Below are positions 1 through 13,396 of a stretch of 64,000 nucleotides of DNA, piece after piece. A program made the translations under genes and the position numbers. The stretch is from Berberis thunbergii. Taxonomy: Eukaryota; Streptophyta; Magnoliopsida; Ranunculales; Berberidaceae. Location: positions 62,001 to 126,000 of the forward strand of contig QNQO01006971.1 of NCBI GenBank assembly GCA_003290165.1, read 5' to 3'. The notes under the pieces were generated by a model. That model was not told the origin of the DNA, made no database searches, and saw only the letters and a program-made list of their open reading frames with translations. Within the stretch, counting starts at the first letter, position 1; each line of letters starts with the position of its first letter.

Positions 1-255
1 TGTTGGTGTCATTTGTCATTGAAAGATTAAAAAAAGATTACTAGTTAACTGAAGAAATATTCTAGTATGCACGGATCAAAGTACAGGTGTCGTCTTTTGC
101 CTTGCATTTTTTGGATGTCATTATCCAGGTTTCATAACCTAAGACAATATGCAACTAAAAACATGATAGAACTAGTCTTGGTAAGGACCTGTGCATAAAA
201 ATCATGCACATGCAACATAACTAAGAAAAACATTGGTAAGGAAGCACCCTCTTAC

Positions 256-3200
256 GGAAGACATTGTCCTTAAGGCTTGTGGTCCTGGAAATGTCTTCCC
301 ACAACCATGGCTCTTTGGTAGAAGACGGCCCTGAACTTCATCCCCACTGATGCCTCTTGCAATATTCCATAGCCATGTGCTGGAGTTAGGACTCAAAACT
401 ATCAGTTTAATATGTTATGGCAAGAAATAACGAGATGGGTTTTATTCAGTTTTAGCAATAGACAGATACAGAACCAAACATGTATTGACTTCATAAACTT
501 TGGGTTGAGGGAACCTAATGCTGCCAAGATGATTGAATAATTGATACAGAAACATATAAATATTACAGAGAAAAAAAGAATTGATAAACTCTGTACCCTG
601 TATTTATGCCATAACGTTGTTGTAGATTTTCTTCTGAAAACTGCAACAGCTCTCCAACAGTGTTCACATCAAGATCACTTTGTAAGGAAGTTCCAAGTTT
701 TCCTCCAAGTTGTTTCCTACAAGCCCATTTGGTGTAACCGTGTAAGGGTGAAAGAGTAACATGTAATTTCAACATTCACATTTTTGAATCAGCTAAGTAG
801 CATGCAGTTCAATTAATTTGAAGAGAAATAACTATGAAATTTGAACTTCTAATCAATAGAATTTGATAGGAATTGGGTTCCTTAGATTGGTGGGACTAGG
901 AGCATAAGCCCGTTGAATCAATAAAGTGCTGGAAATTTATTTTATTTAATAGGAAAGTTGGGAAGTGGATCATAATATGGGAATTTTCTGTTACAGGTAG
1001 TTTTCATCAGTAGGGGTTGCAATTTTAGTAAATAGGGTTCTCCTATGTGTAATTATCAGAACTGACCAAGAAGAATAAAATATGTAACTTCCAAAACTTG
1101 ACAAATCATAAAATAATGGGTGATTTAGACTTTAGGTTCCAAGTTTTTACCATCTTGACTTCAGGACTTATGTTTGTCTTGCTTTGAGTCTAGGTCCCAA
1201 GAGGACAATGATTGTCCACTCTACATCCAGTAATTAAATGGATTTTTATTTTATTTAACTTACATTGATTCCATTATAGGGAAAATTCGACTTTAGGTCT
1301 CACAGTAAGTATGAACTTTGTGTTTAGGTCTAATTTAGAACGGGAACTTTAATCTGGGATTATGTTTTACCACGTCAATAACCCCAGACTGAGTCAAGGG
1401 CCTTATTGTCATTTGGATGGATGGAGTATTGACGGTCGACGGAGTCAACTTGGTTTTGGAACCTAAACTCAAAGTTGGACAAATATAGGACCTAAAGTCA
1501 AAGTTAGTATAAAATATGGAATCCCTAAAGGTTCGATGTACACCTTGGTGAATCGGGCGAAAACTTGAACTACGCAAAGGTTGATTCGGGAAAAAGAGCT
1601 TCATGCAAGCGAATAATTTCTCTAAAATACAAATGGCAACGTGGGCAGCATCAGGGCACGCTTGCATGAGAGAAATGCGCCATTTGAAAAAAAAATGGTA
1701 CAACTACCATAATCTAATCAAGGCACTCACCTTAGAATGGTAAGCCTGTGATGAAATCCATACAGAGATGCGTGCAAGGTCATTGTGGAATAGGAAGTGA
1801 AGTTTACTCTGAAGAATTTTGAGAAAATGATTCTTCTTTCTTATTCTATTTCACTGAGTATCATCTGGTTTAAATACAAGAAGTAAGTCTACAAATGTTG
1901 ACTTTCTAACCACTAACCATAGCAATTACTCTCTAACTTCTAACTACCAACACTTAAATACATTAATCACATGGAGGCCGTACAATTCCAACACTCTCAT
2001 ACATTAATACGGTGCCCTTAGTAGTCTAGCAAACTAAACAGCGTTAGACAAAATCGTTAGTCTCACGACACATAGATGGTCAATAATGTCGTTGTCTTAA
2101 AATCAAATGGATCTCACGAATAAGGCGAAGCCTTAAATGATGATTGTGGTATGCAAATGGAGAAAAAGAAAACCACCTTGTAATAAATGATCTTTGGAAT
2201 GGGCATGATTGGATTCCCAAGCAACAAAAACAAGGCCAGGGATAGGACCAGAAGGATACTGATCTCAGAGCTCACCAAAACCAAATACTGAGAGGTACAC
2301 ATAGCCATGTGGTCGGCAACTCAAAGCATCAACAACGCTATTAATTGCCAGGAATATTTTGAATATGAAATGTATACTCTGCAAATAGGCAAATCACTTT
2401 GCCTGACAATCTTCAATAAATGTCAAGGTAACAAGGGGTTTGATGATCAAATCTCAACATAAATTCTCTGTGAATCAAGTAAGGGCGTCAATGGCGAAGA
2501 GCCTGAACAATAGCAGAGACATTGTAAGTGGCATATCTTGCAGTTGGACTAGAAAGCAGCTGACTGTAGAAAATGAAAAGCTGTAGGTTTTAGCCAAGTA
2601 CTTCACCTACACCAGTTTTACATTACAAGTAACCTCAAGGACCTGGAAATAGACAGGTAAAACTAGGACATATGCTGAAGCAATGCATTATTTAAAGGCT
2701 TAAAAGGGCCAAGGAGTTCATAACTTGTAAGATCAGCAAAAGGAGCTGAAATAAAACTAATCCTTTAATAAATCTGCTATAAAAGCTCGCAAACCCATAT
2801 AAACTACACACCTGAAATGTGGTGGTGGGAGAAGGCCAAGTAATAATAGTCATGTTGGATTCAGCCATGGTAATCCCATCAACAAATATTAAATACCCAC
2901 AAAGTGTGAGAAAGCGAACCATAAAGGAACACTTGTTAAGTTGTAAGTACGGTTGTGAGTTTGTGACTATTGGACTGCCTTAGGCCTCAACATGCCCCTA
3001 CTGACTATAAGTACGCTGTTAAAATAGACAGCAAATATTTTACCTAAAAGGATTCAAGAGCTGAGTCATTGTTGCTAAGCGATCTATGAAACCCCGAATA
3101 GAAAGTGGAATATAAATATTATTACTAGAAATAGAATTGACAAGGACGTAAAAATACCAATGAGTTACATCTTTGATTAGAAACACACACGCACGCACCA

Positions 3201-6200
3201 AAGCATGCTAGTGTTCAAATCACAGATCAAAAAAATTGGTGAAGTGACCTCCAATCAGAATCGCTTGCCCAGGTGAAGTAATAAGTTTTCTTTTGTCCAT
3301 CATGAAGACACCAACCCGAAACTTCCAAGGATGTCCTAACATGAGGAGGAAAATATCTACTGGCACTACAACATTGCACTTACCTCCTTGCCCTAGTCAG
3401 TGGATGTGAAAGGTTTGGCATAGTGGCCTCCTTTAAGCCAATTTATCAACATCTCTTGCAAGAGAGGTCATTGCTTGTAATGACAACAAACTTTCCCTTT
3501 GTAATGGCTTAGTCGGGGCGTTTTTGCACCTCGACTCTTGTGATCACTACTAGGTCTAGATTGACGAATATGATTGACTCATTCTCATAGAGTTGAAATG
3601 GCGAAGGGGGGTACCTGGAATGAAATGACACTCCGACACTTATGTTAGTGTGATTTCAAAGTGTGCAAGTACAAGATGGTTTGATTGTCTACCTTTGCGT
3701 GTATTCAGGTTCCATATTTATCAGCGTCTATCTACTGGTCTTCTTTTGATATTCCAATGATTGTACAACAAACCTCAACACTCTTAGGCTTCAGTCCATC
3801 ATGAAGCGGCTCTCTATGACTAGGTCAAGTGGGAGCTCACACGTCCATTAAAGTGTCAAGTGACCCACGAAATCCTACTTAATGAAAAGGCGCTCCAGTC
3901 AATACCTGTCAAAGTTTGACAAAGTCAACCGCTTGATTTTGGGTTTAAAAGCTTCTAAGTCAGAGTCCATTTGGCGAAATGGTTCGGATCTTGTTCTCCT
4001 CTGGAAACCTCAGGGCACTAGCTTGAAATATGGTTTGATTTTTGTGCGACTCGAGAAGTCAGAGCACGTAACTTATGACATGCACTTAACGAGGTCTTTA
4101 CTAATTCCAATGAAACATGTTGAATTTGGGTCAACGCGGTCATCGACGATGTTGGACTCTGATTGATATTGTAATTGTAGGCGTCCATAGCGAGGTAAGA
4201 TCTTAATCATCATGTGTAAGATGGGTACACACACTGCCCCCTTCTTAGCTTCTTAAATTGGTTTAACGGTGTAAGAATTTTTGGCAGGATTTCTTATCTA
4301 GACGTGGCCTTATGACAATGAATCGGCAGTTACATCATTGCACTAACGCATATGATATTTTCTCTTGAAAGACATCAATTACATTAATGGAAGCTCAAAG
4401 AGCAATCAAGCTACAATTATGAAACATGGCATTCTTAATTTAGACAAATCAGTTCAAAAGAAACTCCTTTTAGTGCCATAATAGTCGATACCCAAATCCT
4501 TGGAATAGCAAAGATGTTTATCATCACTTTCCTACTCAACGAGAAGGATCAATCAAATATTCATGTATTCCTTTCAAGCCATAGTTCCAAAAAGAAAAAG
4601 TATGGAGTTAAGCACCAAAGAACTTTTGTGAAGCTGACAAGAGGTGAAAATTTTCTAAAAAGTAAGCACGTTTGCAATCCAATTTTGTATAGCCCATCTA
4701 ATCATAAAAAACATTAAATTGAAGCAACGGTTCCCTCACCAATCAACAATGAAGCTCTCCAACTCTTGCATCTCAGATTACTCCACATGCATTTAAGCCC
4801 CTTTTGGCTTAATAACCTTCATTTGAGGTTTCCCACCATTCATTGTGACTTTTCTCCAAACCATTATCTTCATCTTGACCTACTCCAACATGCTTGTAGT
4901 GTTAATTAGCTCACCCATTTCAGCCCTAAGTGTATCCAGACTTTTCCCTCACACTTTACAGTGTTGGTGGTGTTATGCTAGCCTAAAACCATAAGTTCTT
5001 CATCATCTATAGAGGACGCTCCATGTCTCCGAAATGTGCCTCCATGTCTTCAACCCACACTGGCTGCATATACTAATCCATTCTTTTCTCATTAGCATCT
5101 CTCATGTTTTTGAAGTTTCCATCTCCTTTCCTTGGATCAGCTACACCTACTTTAGAATTCCTAGTCTCTAGTGACATGACTACTACTAATGTTCATGTTG
5201 TCATCTTCTTTGAAACAAGAATCATCAAATAAGGCATTTTTCAACCTTGGTTTTGATACTAATTCTGATAACCTAGCTTATGGAGACAAAGAATACATGT
5301 GATGGATTAATTACCCTACTGCTGCTCAAGTCAACCTTACTCCTTTAATGTCTTGTAAATTCCACAATCATTCATGATTCAATGACTTTTCCTAAAACTA
5401 TTTAGGATACTCACACATACTCGTAATTATATAGCTTTCAACGAAATCCAGATTTGTTAGGGTGTTCTCACAAAGACTGTTCAAAGAAATTTCTGATGTT
5501 CCCTCAAAGTCAAAATGCTCCAACACACTTCAGCAACTTCAGAATTCAAATGTGTAGGGTGTTACAGATATCTCATGTTTCCACCTATGTAACAGCACTT
5601 CAATCTCAAAAAATATCTGAGTCAAACATGTATTGAACAGTCGCACAGCAATAAACACTTCATGGTTATATCATCAACTTTTTCGCATATCTTTTAAAAG
5701 TCCTTATATTTACAAATGTTAAATTCATATTTCCAATATTGAAATACAAGTGAAAGAAAATGACAATAATATAAAGTTTATTGCCTGATTAAATAAATAA
5801 TAATATAATGTATGGGTGTGTCTCCGTATTGTGTTTTTTTTTTGTCAGTGTATCCGACACCTCGTATTCATGTCTGTGTTGTTCTTACATGGGTTTTTAT
5901 CAAACTCTTTGGGTCCATCATTTTTTTTTTCAAATTATCCAACAGATTGAATGTAAAGTATTATAGGTTCAACCTAGCCCAAATGTTGTATAGCGCTTAA
6001 CATTTTCCCAAGAAATAAATCAATAAATAAATAAATAAATAAAACTGTACTGAGGACTGTATGAAGTTTGTCGGATTGGCTGGTAAATATTTGTGACAGA
6101 AGATGTAGCCCAGATTATCTTCTTTCTCTATCATCTATGACAATCGAAGGGAGTTATATGAGTAAAAAGAGAGTTGTCTCCTCCTGACATAGATTTTTTT

Positions 6201-9200
6201 TTAACTTTCAACTTAACAATCCAAAGAGAAATTGCTTCCTGATCTTGTTGGCTTTCCAGCAAACAAATAGAAAGGAGGCCTAGACCATGGAAATTCTGCT
6301 AGGTTATTCTGGATTTGAAGATATGGCAACTAGTTAGTGATTCTAGAAGCCATTATGGCAGGCTACCAAATCAGTACCAATATTGTACACTTTTATAGTT
6401 GCCTGGTGGAAATTTTCCATGCCATGCTGGAAGTGCATACTGTGCATTTGGTTCAATATGCCAACAAAATTTTGAAATACCATGAAAGGTGAATCAAATT
6501 TCAAGACCTAAAGAAAGAAAAGAAAAGGAAAGCGACATTTGATCACGAAAAAGCAAAATTTATATGTATTATAAAACCTACATTTTCTTTATGGGCAGTG
6601 AGGCTAACAACCCTTGTACGGCAGAGAACGGAACAACAGTTTGTTGTAAAGGCTTATTCATTGCACTTGCAAGCTTTGCCAACATCTGCCAACAATATCA
6701 TCAGTGAGTTGATGAGTCAAAAACGCATTAAGTGAGCATTTTTCTTGCGAATGGCAAGAAATTATTAGTTTTTTCTTGATACCTTATTATGTGCAATCCC
6801 TGCAGAACATGTAAATTCTGTTTCTTTTAACACTTGCATCCGAAGTTCTGCCACTATAATAGCCCCACAAGCTAGCAACTTATCTCGGTGTTCAGCATCA
6901 CTCCTACAGAGCCATTCTCTCACATTTTCCCCCTTCTCTTTTCCATCATTCTGACCGTCATAAGCAATTCAGTATCATCCATGAATAAAGCATATCATGC
7001 CAGAGTTGTTAAATGGATATACTGCACTGTTTAAAAACTATACAGCAGAAGTTAGATAAACCTGAAAGAAGTTAGAAGTCCATTCTTACCTCATTTAACC
7101 CCAAGACATAAGATTTAAGGGTATCATCATTGATCTCTTCCAAATTGTCTGGTGGATTTTCTGATAGCATTGTTTCAGCTGCATCAGTTAAATCAAGGTA
7201 TACTTCATCAATTGATGCCCTTTCACAACGACCTCTCTGGGCAAGAATTGACACCACCTAAATTTTTAACCGAATCTCATTACAAAGTAAGTTCTTAAAG
7301 TGGAATATAAAGAACTAACAAATTCAATCACAAAAGTTGTGGGAGCTGAAACCTCTGAACCTGCATGGCGGTATAAATTTAGATCAGCTTTACCACGAGC
7401 AACAGGAACCTGGACCAGATTGATTTGTGGGCACACTTTCTTAGCTTCGTCTCCTCTCATTGAACTGGAAACCACAAGTTAGTTTCCAATACTACTTATA
7501 AGGTACTATCCAACAATAAGAACATCTCACTGACCGTTTAACACCATATTTTCGAGCTTCATAACTAACAGCAATTATACCCCCACCTTTCCAGGAGTTG
7601 TATTGCACCACAGCAGTTGGTACACCCCTTAAATTTGGCTGTTTCCTTTGCTCCACTACAAAAATACAAAACACACAACGTGGCCTGCTACTTTAAGCTA
7701 ACACATGGAACATTATTACTAATCAAAACAAAAACAGGAGATTAGCAAAATGTGAAGGAACACTTCATATGGTTTAAATGAATGCAAAGACTCAGTTTAC
7801 TCTTTCAGAGTTTGTCAGGTCAGGATCTATGATAGTGATAGTTGCATTATTTATGATGCATATAGGATGCAACCTTGGGTCGTACCAATAAATTCCCTTA
7901 CTTTAGATTAAATGGAAATGATAACCTTGGTTCACAAAACAATCTCGAAGAAGAAGAAGAAAGAAGAAAGAAAGAATTTCTAACAAATATTATCTAATAA
8001 AAAATATATATTGAATTAGAAACTAAAAATAAAGCCAGTACAAGGAAATATTCAATCAGAGAGACAAAAACAAGGGAATCAAGGATCGGATTCATCAAAA
8101 TCAAGAAAAAAAAAGATAAAGAAGAAAAGAAAAAAGATAATAATCAAGAACTCAAAAATAAAACCAAAGAGGAAAAGCTATCTATAATCGCTGGAACAGG
8201 GGAATTATATTTTTTTTGTGAAAAGGTTTTCTGGTTTTCAATTAAAATGGGAATGATCTTGTGACTCCAAAAATTATCAATAATATCATAGTACTTTGTC
8301 TATTGCTTAGACTGGAAGACCAAAAGAAAATTGCCATAGCATCTATTAGAAGAGGCGTATTAAGTACAGATGTAAATTGGGTTCAATAACCACCATGACC
8401 TTCAATCCTACACCAAAGAGTTCAGCCATTTAACAGTACTCCGTCAGCATCTAACGAAAGGTTTTCCAATTTATAACATGTAAAATATCTTCAACTCAAA
8501 GTTTCAGCATTATTCTTGGACATAAGGGTATATTAAAGTTTTAAATAGCTCCTTTGCAAGACCTCTAGATTGATCTAATGATTGAAATATCAAGCCACGT
8601 GTTTCCACTATGGATTGGTAAATTTTCACAAGCTCCTCTTTAGAAGAAAATAGCTTCAGGTAACAGAGTTCCCTTATGAAGTCATTTTTAAGACTTAGGG
8701 GGTGTTTGCTTACACCTTTAACCAAACATTGTGTCTAAATTTTCAAAAATATAGTTGTTAATGTTTGAATGTTATGTTTGGCTAGATGTTTGGTTCAGAC
8801 ACAACTTGCATCAGACATATCCAAAGCTCTGAAATGCCTCTAATTTGTTATGAGTTAGAGACTCTAACTAGAGCCTAAAACAAACGCTCTCCAACATCTC
8901 TAGTTAAAGATTTATCTCCAGTTAGAGATTACCTCTTAATAAGAGGTTAGACCTCTAAATCAACAAATACCCGGCTAGACTTATGTGCATCAAGACAACA
9001 AAGAGTTCACAGTTTTGTAACCTAAAGAGTAAACCTGGTCGAAAGATGGTTGCATTCTGACTCTAAGGAACTTGTTCATCAAATTAACACATCATAAAAG
9101 CATAGTTTTGTAACTTTAACATGTTCATGCGAACCCTAATTGCTATAAATTTGGGGGCGTTAGTTTTCGCCTCTTACTCGAGTTAGAGGTCTGAATTCAT

Positions 9201-9556
9201 GAAAAAGTGCTACATTTGGCAAACTTACCAGGAACATTGCATACTTTACTCAATTGAAATGTTAATTGTTTTTGCTGTAAAGCTACTGCCCAAAAAGATT
9301 GGAATGGGTATTTCAAATTTTAAATTAGATGCAGTGGATGATTAAGGATAGAAGAACTCTTCAACATCATACACCAATTATGTCTGTGTATTGTAATCTG
9401 TCGTATATACACCAAAAAAAAAAATGGAAAACATTGAACAACAATTGAATGATAACAAGGATGGATGTGTAGATGATGACCTTGGACATAGAAGCAATCC
9501 ATGTCGATGTGAGCGATGACGCGAGCATCAGATGACTCGGGTCGAGCTACAGGCAT
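256..9556 (-). CDS. POLH: DNA polymerase eta (Y-family translesion polymerase), 5' eight exons, 3' part outside window
   Basis: Copies DNA past UV photoproducts in the nucleus. Exons, from the ATG: 9556-9481, 7655-7535, 7464-7353, 7257-7090, 6950-6783, 6685-6582, 716-597 and 379-256. They total 993 nt (331 codons) with every junction in phase and GT/AG at each intron. The start is fixed by the conserved N-terminus MPVARPESSDARVIAHIDMD. Catalytic acidic residues are visible: D18 and D20 in DMDCFY, and D120/E121 in SIDEVYLD. Other family blocks are YEARKYGVKRS, CSAGIAHNK/MLAKLAS, QLGGKLGTSLQ (about residue 252) and WLWNIARG with LPKSHGCGKTF. Plant POLH proteins are around 650-700 residues, so roughly half is here; the little finger end and C-terminal PIP/UBZ-type region lie beyond position 1. 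No stop or frameshift was seen in the exons. Exon 9 was not found in 1-255, so that stretch is read as intron 8. Function is inferred from family resemblance. Confidence 0.93.
1128..1499. mobile_element. Possible short TIR element (MITE) in POLH intron 6
   Basis: The ends are imperfect inverted repeats: GACTTTAGGTTCC at 1128-1140 and its near complement AGGACCTAAAGTC ending at 1499 (10 of 13 positions). Internal copies of the same motif occur, for example GGAACCTAAACTC near 1459. No clear target duplication flanks it, so the call is weak. Confidence 0.3.
6023..6042. repeat. AATA microsatellite
   Basis: About five uninterrupted AATA units lie inside POLH intron 6. Confidence 0.8.
7656..9480 (-). 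other. Intron 1 of POLH
   Basis: The donor GTCATC directly follows the exon-1 codon for Q25, and the acceptor TTTGTAG precedes exon 2 at 7655. It holds a GAA/GAAA-rich purine tract near 7950-7976 and a 278-bp hAT-type MITE (8698-8975). No other gene was seen. Confidence 0.85.
8698..8975. mobile_element. hAT-type MITE in POLH intron 1
   Basis: A 278-bp element with imperfect terminal inverted repeats (GGGGGTGTTTGCTTA against GCCGGGTATTTGTTGA when reversed). It is flanked by an 8-bp target duplication, AAGACTTA at 8690-8697 and TAGACTTA at 8976-8983 (7 of 8). The GGGTGTTTG-type end and 8-bp duplication are typical of plant hAT MITEs. It has no coding capacity. Confidence 0.65.
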
Positions 9557-9685
9557 CTCTCTTCTCCTCTTCTCTTACCTTCACTTTCCCTCCAAAACCC
9601 TCCCCACAACTTTCAGCCCTGAGGGAGTGAACGTTTATTTGGTTCTTTTATGCTCAATTTTTTAATGGGAATTTCTTTTTTTTTT
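9557..9685 (-). promoter_or_regulatory. POLH: POLH 5' UTR / proximal promoter remnant
   Basis: Only about 130 bp separate the POLH ATG from the end of the foldback element at 9686. The strip is purine-rich on the coding strand just before the ATG, as many plant leaders are. I found no convincing TATA box. The core promoter must lie in this short strip, or in or beyond the transposon. Confidence 0.4.
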
Positions 9686-12493
9686 GGGTTAATTGCACTT
9701 TCCCCCCTAAAACATAGAGCCAATTCAGCTTTGTCCCCAATTAACATTCATATTGCATTTTCCCCCTCAGACTAACAGTTAACGTGCCTTGACTGTCAAG
9801 GTACGTGCTAGATTCAAAAATGTCATATTTTACTGTCCAAAATACTCTTTATTGATCTGAAGGCTGAGATTCAAATTGATACAATTAAAATCAAAGGTTG
9901 AGATTCAAACTTCCATCAAGATGTTGGGATAATCCGCCAACTCCTCCCCCACCACCACCGTCTCCACTTCACCAACATCGCCTTCACTTCACCACCAATA
10001 ACTCTAACATCTGCTTCTACTACTACATCTACATCATCTTTGCTCCTACAACTCACCTCTGTTTCTACTAATCTCTGCCAAGTTTTGATAGTAAGCTTGA
10101 GTTGCAGGTCGTCTTCATCATCTGTTGGGTCAGTTCTGTTGCAGGGGGCAAAGTTAAATTCAAATTTATTTTAAGAGGTTAAGTTACTGTTAATTAGCAA
10201 CTCTTAATCAATTTTGTTGCAGATCCCATTGTGTCACAAACACAATCAAACAAGTGAATAGGAGGTTAGAACTAGACAAGTTTTTTAAGAAGTACATGTA
10301 CATTGGATGTTGAAGCACAATGTAATTTCATTTGATGTTCATTGGATGTTCTTGCAACAAAGTTTGATGTTCTTTCAACATTGTAAATTCATTTGATGTT
10401 AATTGGATGTTAATAGCACATTGTAATCAAATGCCTTAACATCAATGCAATTCAATTGATGCAACATCATTGCAATTCCAAACCTGACATAACACTTTCA
10501 ATAACATTCAGTACATAACAACCTGACATAGCACTAGCAACCTGACATAGCACCTGACATAGCACTTTCAATAACATTCAGTATGTAACAACTTTAACAT
10601 TCAGTACCTAGCAACCTGACATAGCAACTTGACATTGACATAACAACCTGACATAGCACTTTCAATATCATATCATACCAACAAGCATTCACTACCATTT
10701 AACAAAACTTGCAACCAACACAACAGTATATTTAGAGTACCATACCAACACGAGTTTTGACATAACACAAGTGCATCAGTTAGTGTACCATACCAACACA
10801 AGTTTGACATAAGTCTGAGATAACATTCTCATACCAACAAGCATTCAATACCATCAGAAAACACATAATGACAATGTCAATAAACAAAAAAAAATTGTCT
10901 TTCACTAATTGCTTACACCAACTGTCTATAATTGTCTTTCACTAACTGCTTTCACCAAAATGAGAATGTCAATATGAGTCACCAACTGTCTAAGGTCATC
11001 TCCAGGTCTTCAACTGCTTTGTCCCCTTGCAAATAGAGTTTGTCCCTTCCTGCCCCTACCATTCCCACACTGAAACACTGAGTTTTGGTGACTCTATTTG
11101 TAGCGTTTCAGCGTGGGAATAGTAGGGATATGAAGGGACAAACTCTATTTGCAAGGGGACAAAACAATTAAAGACCTAGGGGCCCTGGAGATGACCTTAG
11201 ATAGTCGGTGACTTATTTTGGTGACTCATTCTCATTTTGGTAACTCATTTTGGTGAAAGCAGTTAGTGAAAGACAATTATAGACAGTTGGTGAAAGCAGT
11301 TAGTGAAAGACAATTTTTTTTGGGTTTATTGACATTGTCATTATGTGTTTTCTGATGGTATTGAATACTTGCTGGTATGAGAATGTTATCTCATACTTGT
11401 GATGGTATGGTACACTAACTGATGCACTTGTGTTATGTCAAGACTTGTGTTGGTATGGTACTCTTAATTTACTCTTGTGTTAGTTGCAAGTTTTGTTAAA
11501 TGGTAGTGAATGTTTGTTGGTATGGTATGATATTGAAAGTGTTTAGGTTGCTATGTTAGGTTGTTAGGTATTGAATGTTAAGGTTGTTAGCTAGGTATTA
11601 AATGTTACTAAAAGTGTTATGCAAGTTGCTAGTGTTGTGTCAAGAATGTTAAGGTTGTTAGGTACTGAATGTTATTGAAAGTGTTATGTCAGGTTTTGAA
11701 TTGCAATGATTTGCGTCAATTGAATTGCATTGATGTTGAAACATTTGATTACAATGTGTTATTACCATCCAATTAACATCAAATGAATTTACATTGTTGA
11801 AAGAACATCAAACTCTGTTGCAAGAACATCAAATGAATTTACATTGTGCTTCAACATCCAATATACATGTACTCCTTCAAAAACTTGTCTAGTTCAAACC
11901 TCTTATTCACTTTGTTTGATTGTGTTTGTGACACCATGAGATCTGCAAGAAAATCAATTAAGAGTTGTTAATTAACAGTAACTTAACCCCTTAAAATAAA
12001 TTATTAGGAGAAACTTAACCCCTTAAAATAAATTTGAATTTAACTTTGCCCCCTGCAATAGAACTGACCTAACAAATGATGAAGACGAGTCGCAACTCAA
12101 GTTTGCCATCAAAACTTGGCAGAGATGAGTAGTAGAAGCAAAGGTGAGTAGGAGAAGGAAAGATGATGTAGATGTAGTAGTAGAAGCAGAGGTGAGAGTT
12201 ATTGGTGATGAAGTGAAGACGGTGGTGGTGAAGGAGGAGTTGGTGGATTATCCCAACGTCTTAGCGGAAGTTTGAATCTCAACCTTCGATTTAATTGCAT
12301 CAACTTTGAATCTCAGCCTTCAGATCATTAAAGGGTATTTCGGGCAGTAAAATATGACTTTTTGAATCTAGCACGTGCCTTGACAGTCAAAGCACATTGA
12401 CTGTTAGTCTGAGAAGGAAATTGCAATATGAATGTTAATTGGGAGCAAAGTTGAATTGACTATATGTTTTAGAGGGGAAAGTGCAATTAACCC
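9686..12493. mobile_element. 2.8-kb foldback (near-complete palindrome) TIR element, Mutator-like ends
   Basis: The element begins GGGTTAATTGCACTTT and ends with the complement AAAGTGCAATTAACCC. Pairing continues inward along essentially the whole length: the arms (about 9686-11077 and 11106-12493) match at many checked points, for example GTCATCTCCAGG at 10993 with CCTGGAGATGAC at 11186, and TGACATTGTCATTATGTG at 11329 with its complement near 10863. The loop is about 30 bp around 11078-11105. There is no long ORF. Flanks are T-rich (nine Ts before, TTTAGTTTT after), so a 9-bp duplication is possible but not decisive. If transcribed, it would make a hairpin of about 1.4 kb, a likely small-RNA source. 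It sits directly upstream of POLH. Confidence 0.85.
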
Positions 12494-12504
12494 TTTAGTT
12501 TTTT

Positions 12505-13338
12505 GGTAATTTAGACTTTTTCCCCTTTTTAAAAGACCAGTTTAGATAGTACTCCAAATAAGAGCAACAATAGTTTTCTCCCTAAATCGGCCGATCCGGC
12601 CACGAAACAGTTGAAATTTTTCTAAATAACCATTTTTCCCCTCCATATTTTAGGGGGAAAAGTCTAAATAATCCTATAAAGATTTTTTTAATAGATATGT
12701 AATTCTTCTTCGATGAATCTTCTAAAAGTGATTTTGTTCCAAGCAACAACACTGGAGCAATCTGAACCACATGACACCATTGAAACTTCAAATCGAAGCA
12801 ACAACAATAACATTTGGGTGCTTCTCAAATGCCATTAACTTCACATCTCTGATCAAAGCAAGCAAGATGAACATATAAAAGGGATGGAGAGTGAGGGAAA
12901 ATAAGTTGAAAGCAGTTCGCCTCAAATCGAAGCAACAACAATAGTAGAGCCTCTCGAGATTCCATTCATTTTGTCTTTTATTCACCACCAATTCAATTCT
13001 TTCTTGTTCACCAACAACACTGGAGCAAAGTGGTGAAGGGAGCAATGCAAGGGATAAAGAGAGGGTAGTGGTGTGATTATATAGGGATAGTTTAAAGAGG
13101 GCAGAGGGGACGGGTGGTGGTAGGATGGTAGTGATTGGATCATAAAGGATGGACGATGTTAAGTTGAAATGAGAGGAGGCAAGTGGTATTAGGTTGAGTG
13201 GTGGAGTTTTTGAGAAGGTGAATTTTTTGGGTTATTTCGGTGGCCGGGCGGGACGAATTGAGGAAGCAAAACCAGTGTTGGTCTTATTTGGGGTATTCTT
13301 TAGACGGGTACTTATCAAGGGGTAAAATTTAAATAACC
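12505..13338. mobile_element. Non-coding TIR element next to the foldback
   Basis: The first about 100 bp (GGTAATTTAGACTTTTTCCC onward, through CTCCAAATAAGAGCAAC and GGCCGATCCGGCCACG) recur inverted at the right end (from GGCCGGGCGGGACG near 13241 to TAAATAACC at 13338). The interior has no recognisable protein. The target duplication is unclear because both flanks are T-rich. Confidence 0.55.
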
Positions 13339-13396
13339 TTTTATTTTTTCGAGATTGTAGGATTTGGGCAAGGCAAATAATAAGGGAAATCTTATG

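Larger units (their letters stand above)
717..6581 (-). other. Intron 6 of POLH, unusually long (5,865 bp)
   Basis: The donor GTAGGT follows codon 249 plus two bases at 6582, and the acceptor TTGTAG precedes exon 7 at 716. The other introns between exons 2 and 6 are about 70-140 bp, so this one has probably grown by insertion. I see no intact gene inside. It holds a possible short TIR element (1128-1499), a small AATA microsatellite (6023-6042) and, on the minus strand near 4800-5650, a doubtful LTR-retrotransposon relic. The rest is unassigned AT-rich sequence. Confidence 0.85.

Noticed and set aside
4800..5650. Minus-strand sequence with a TTAGTATCAAAACC primer-site-like motif after a possible LTR end near 5275
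   Set aside because: No second LTR, no gag or pol similarity and no clear LTR start, so a Copia-like relic is only a suspicion.
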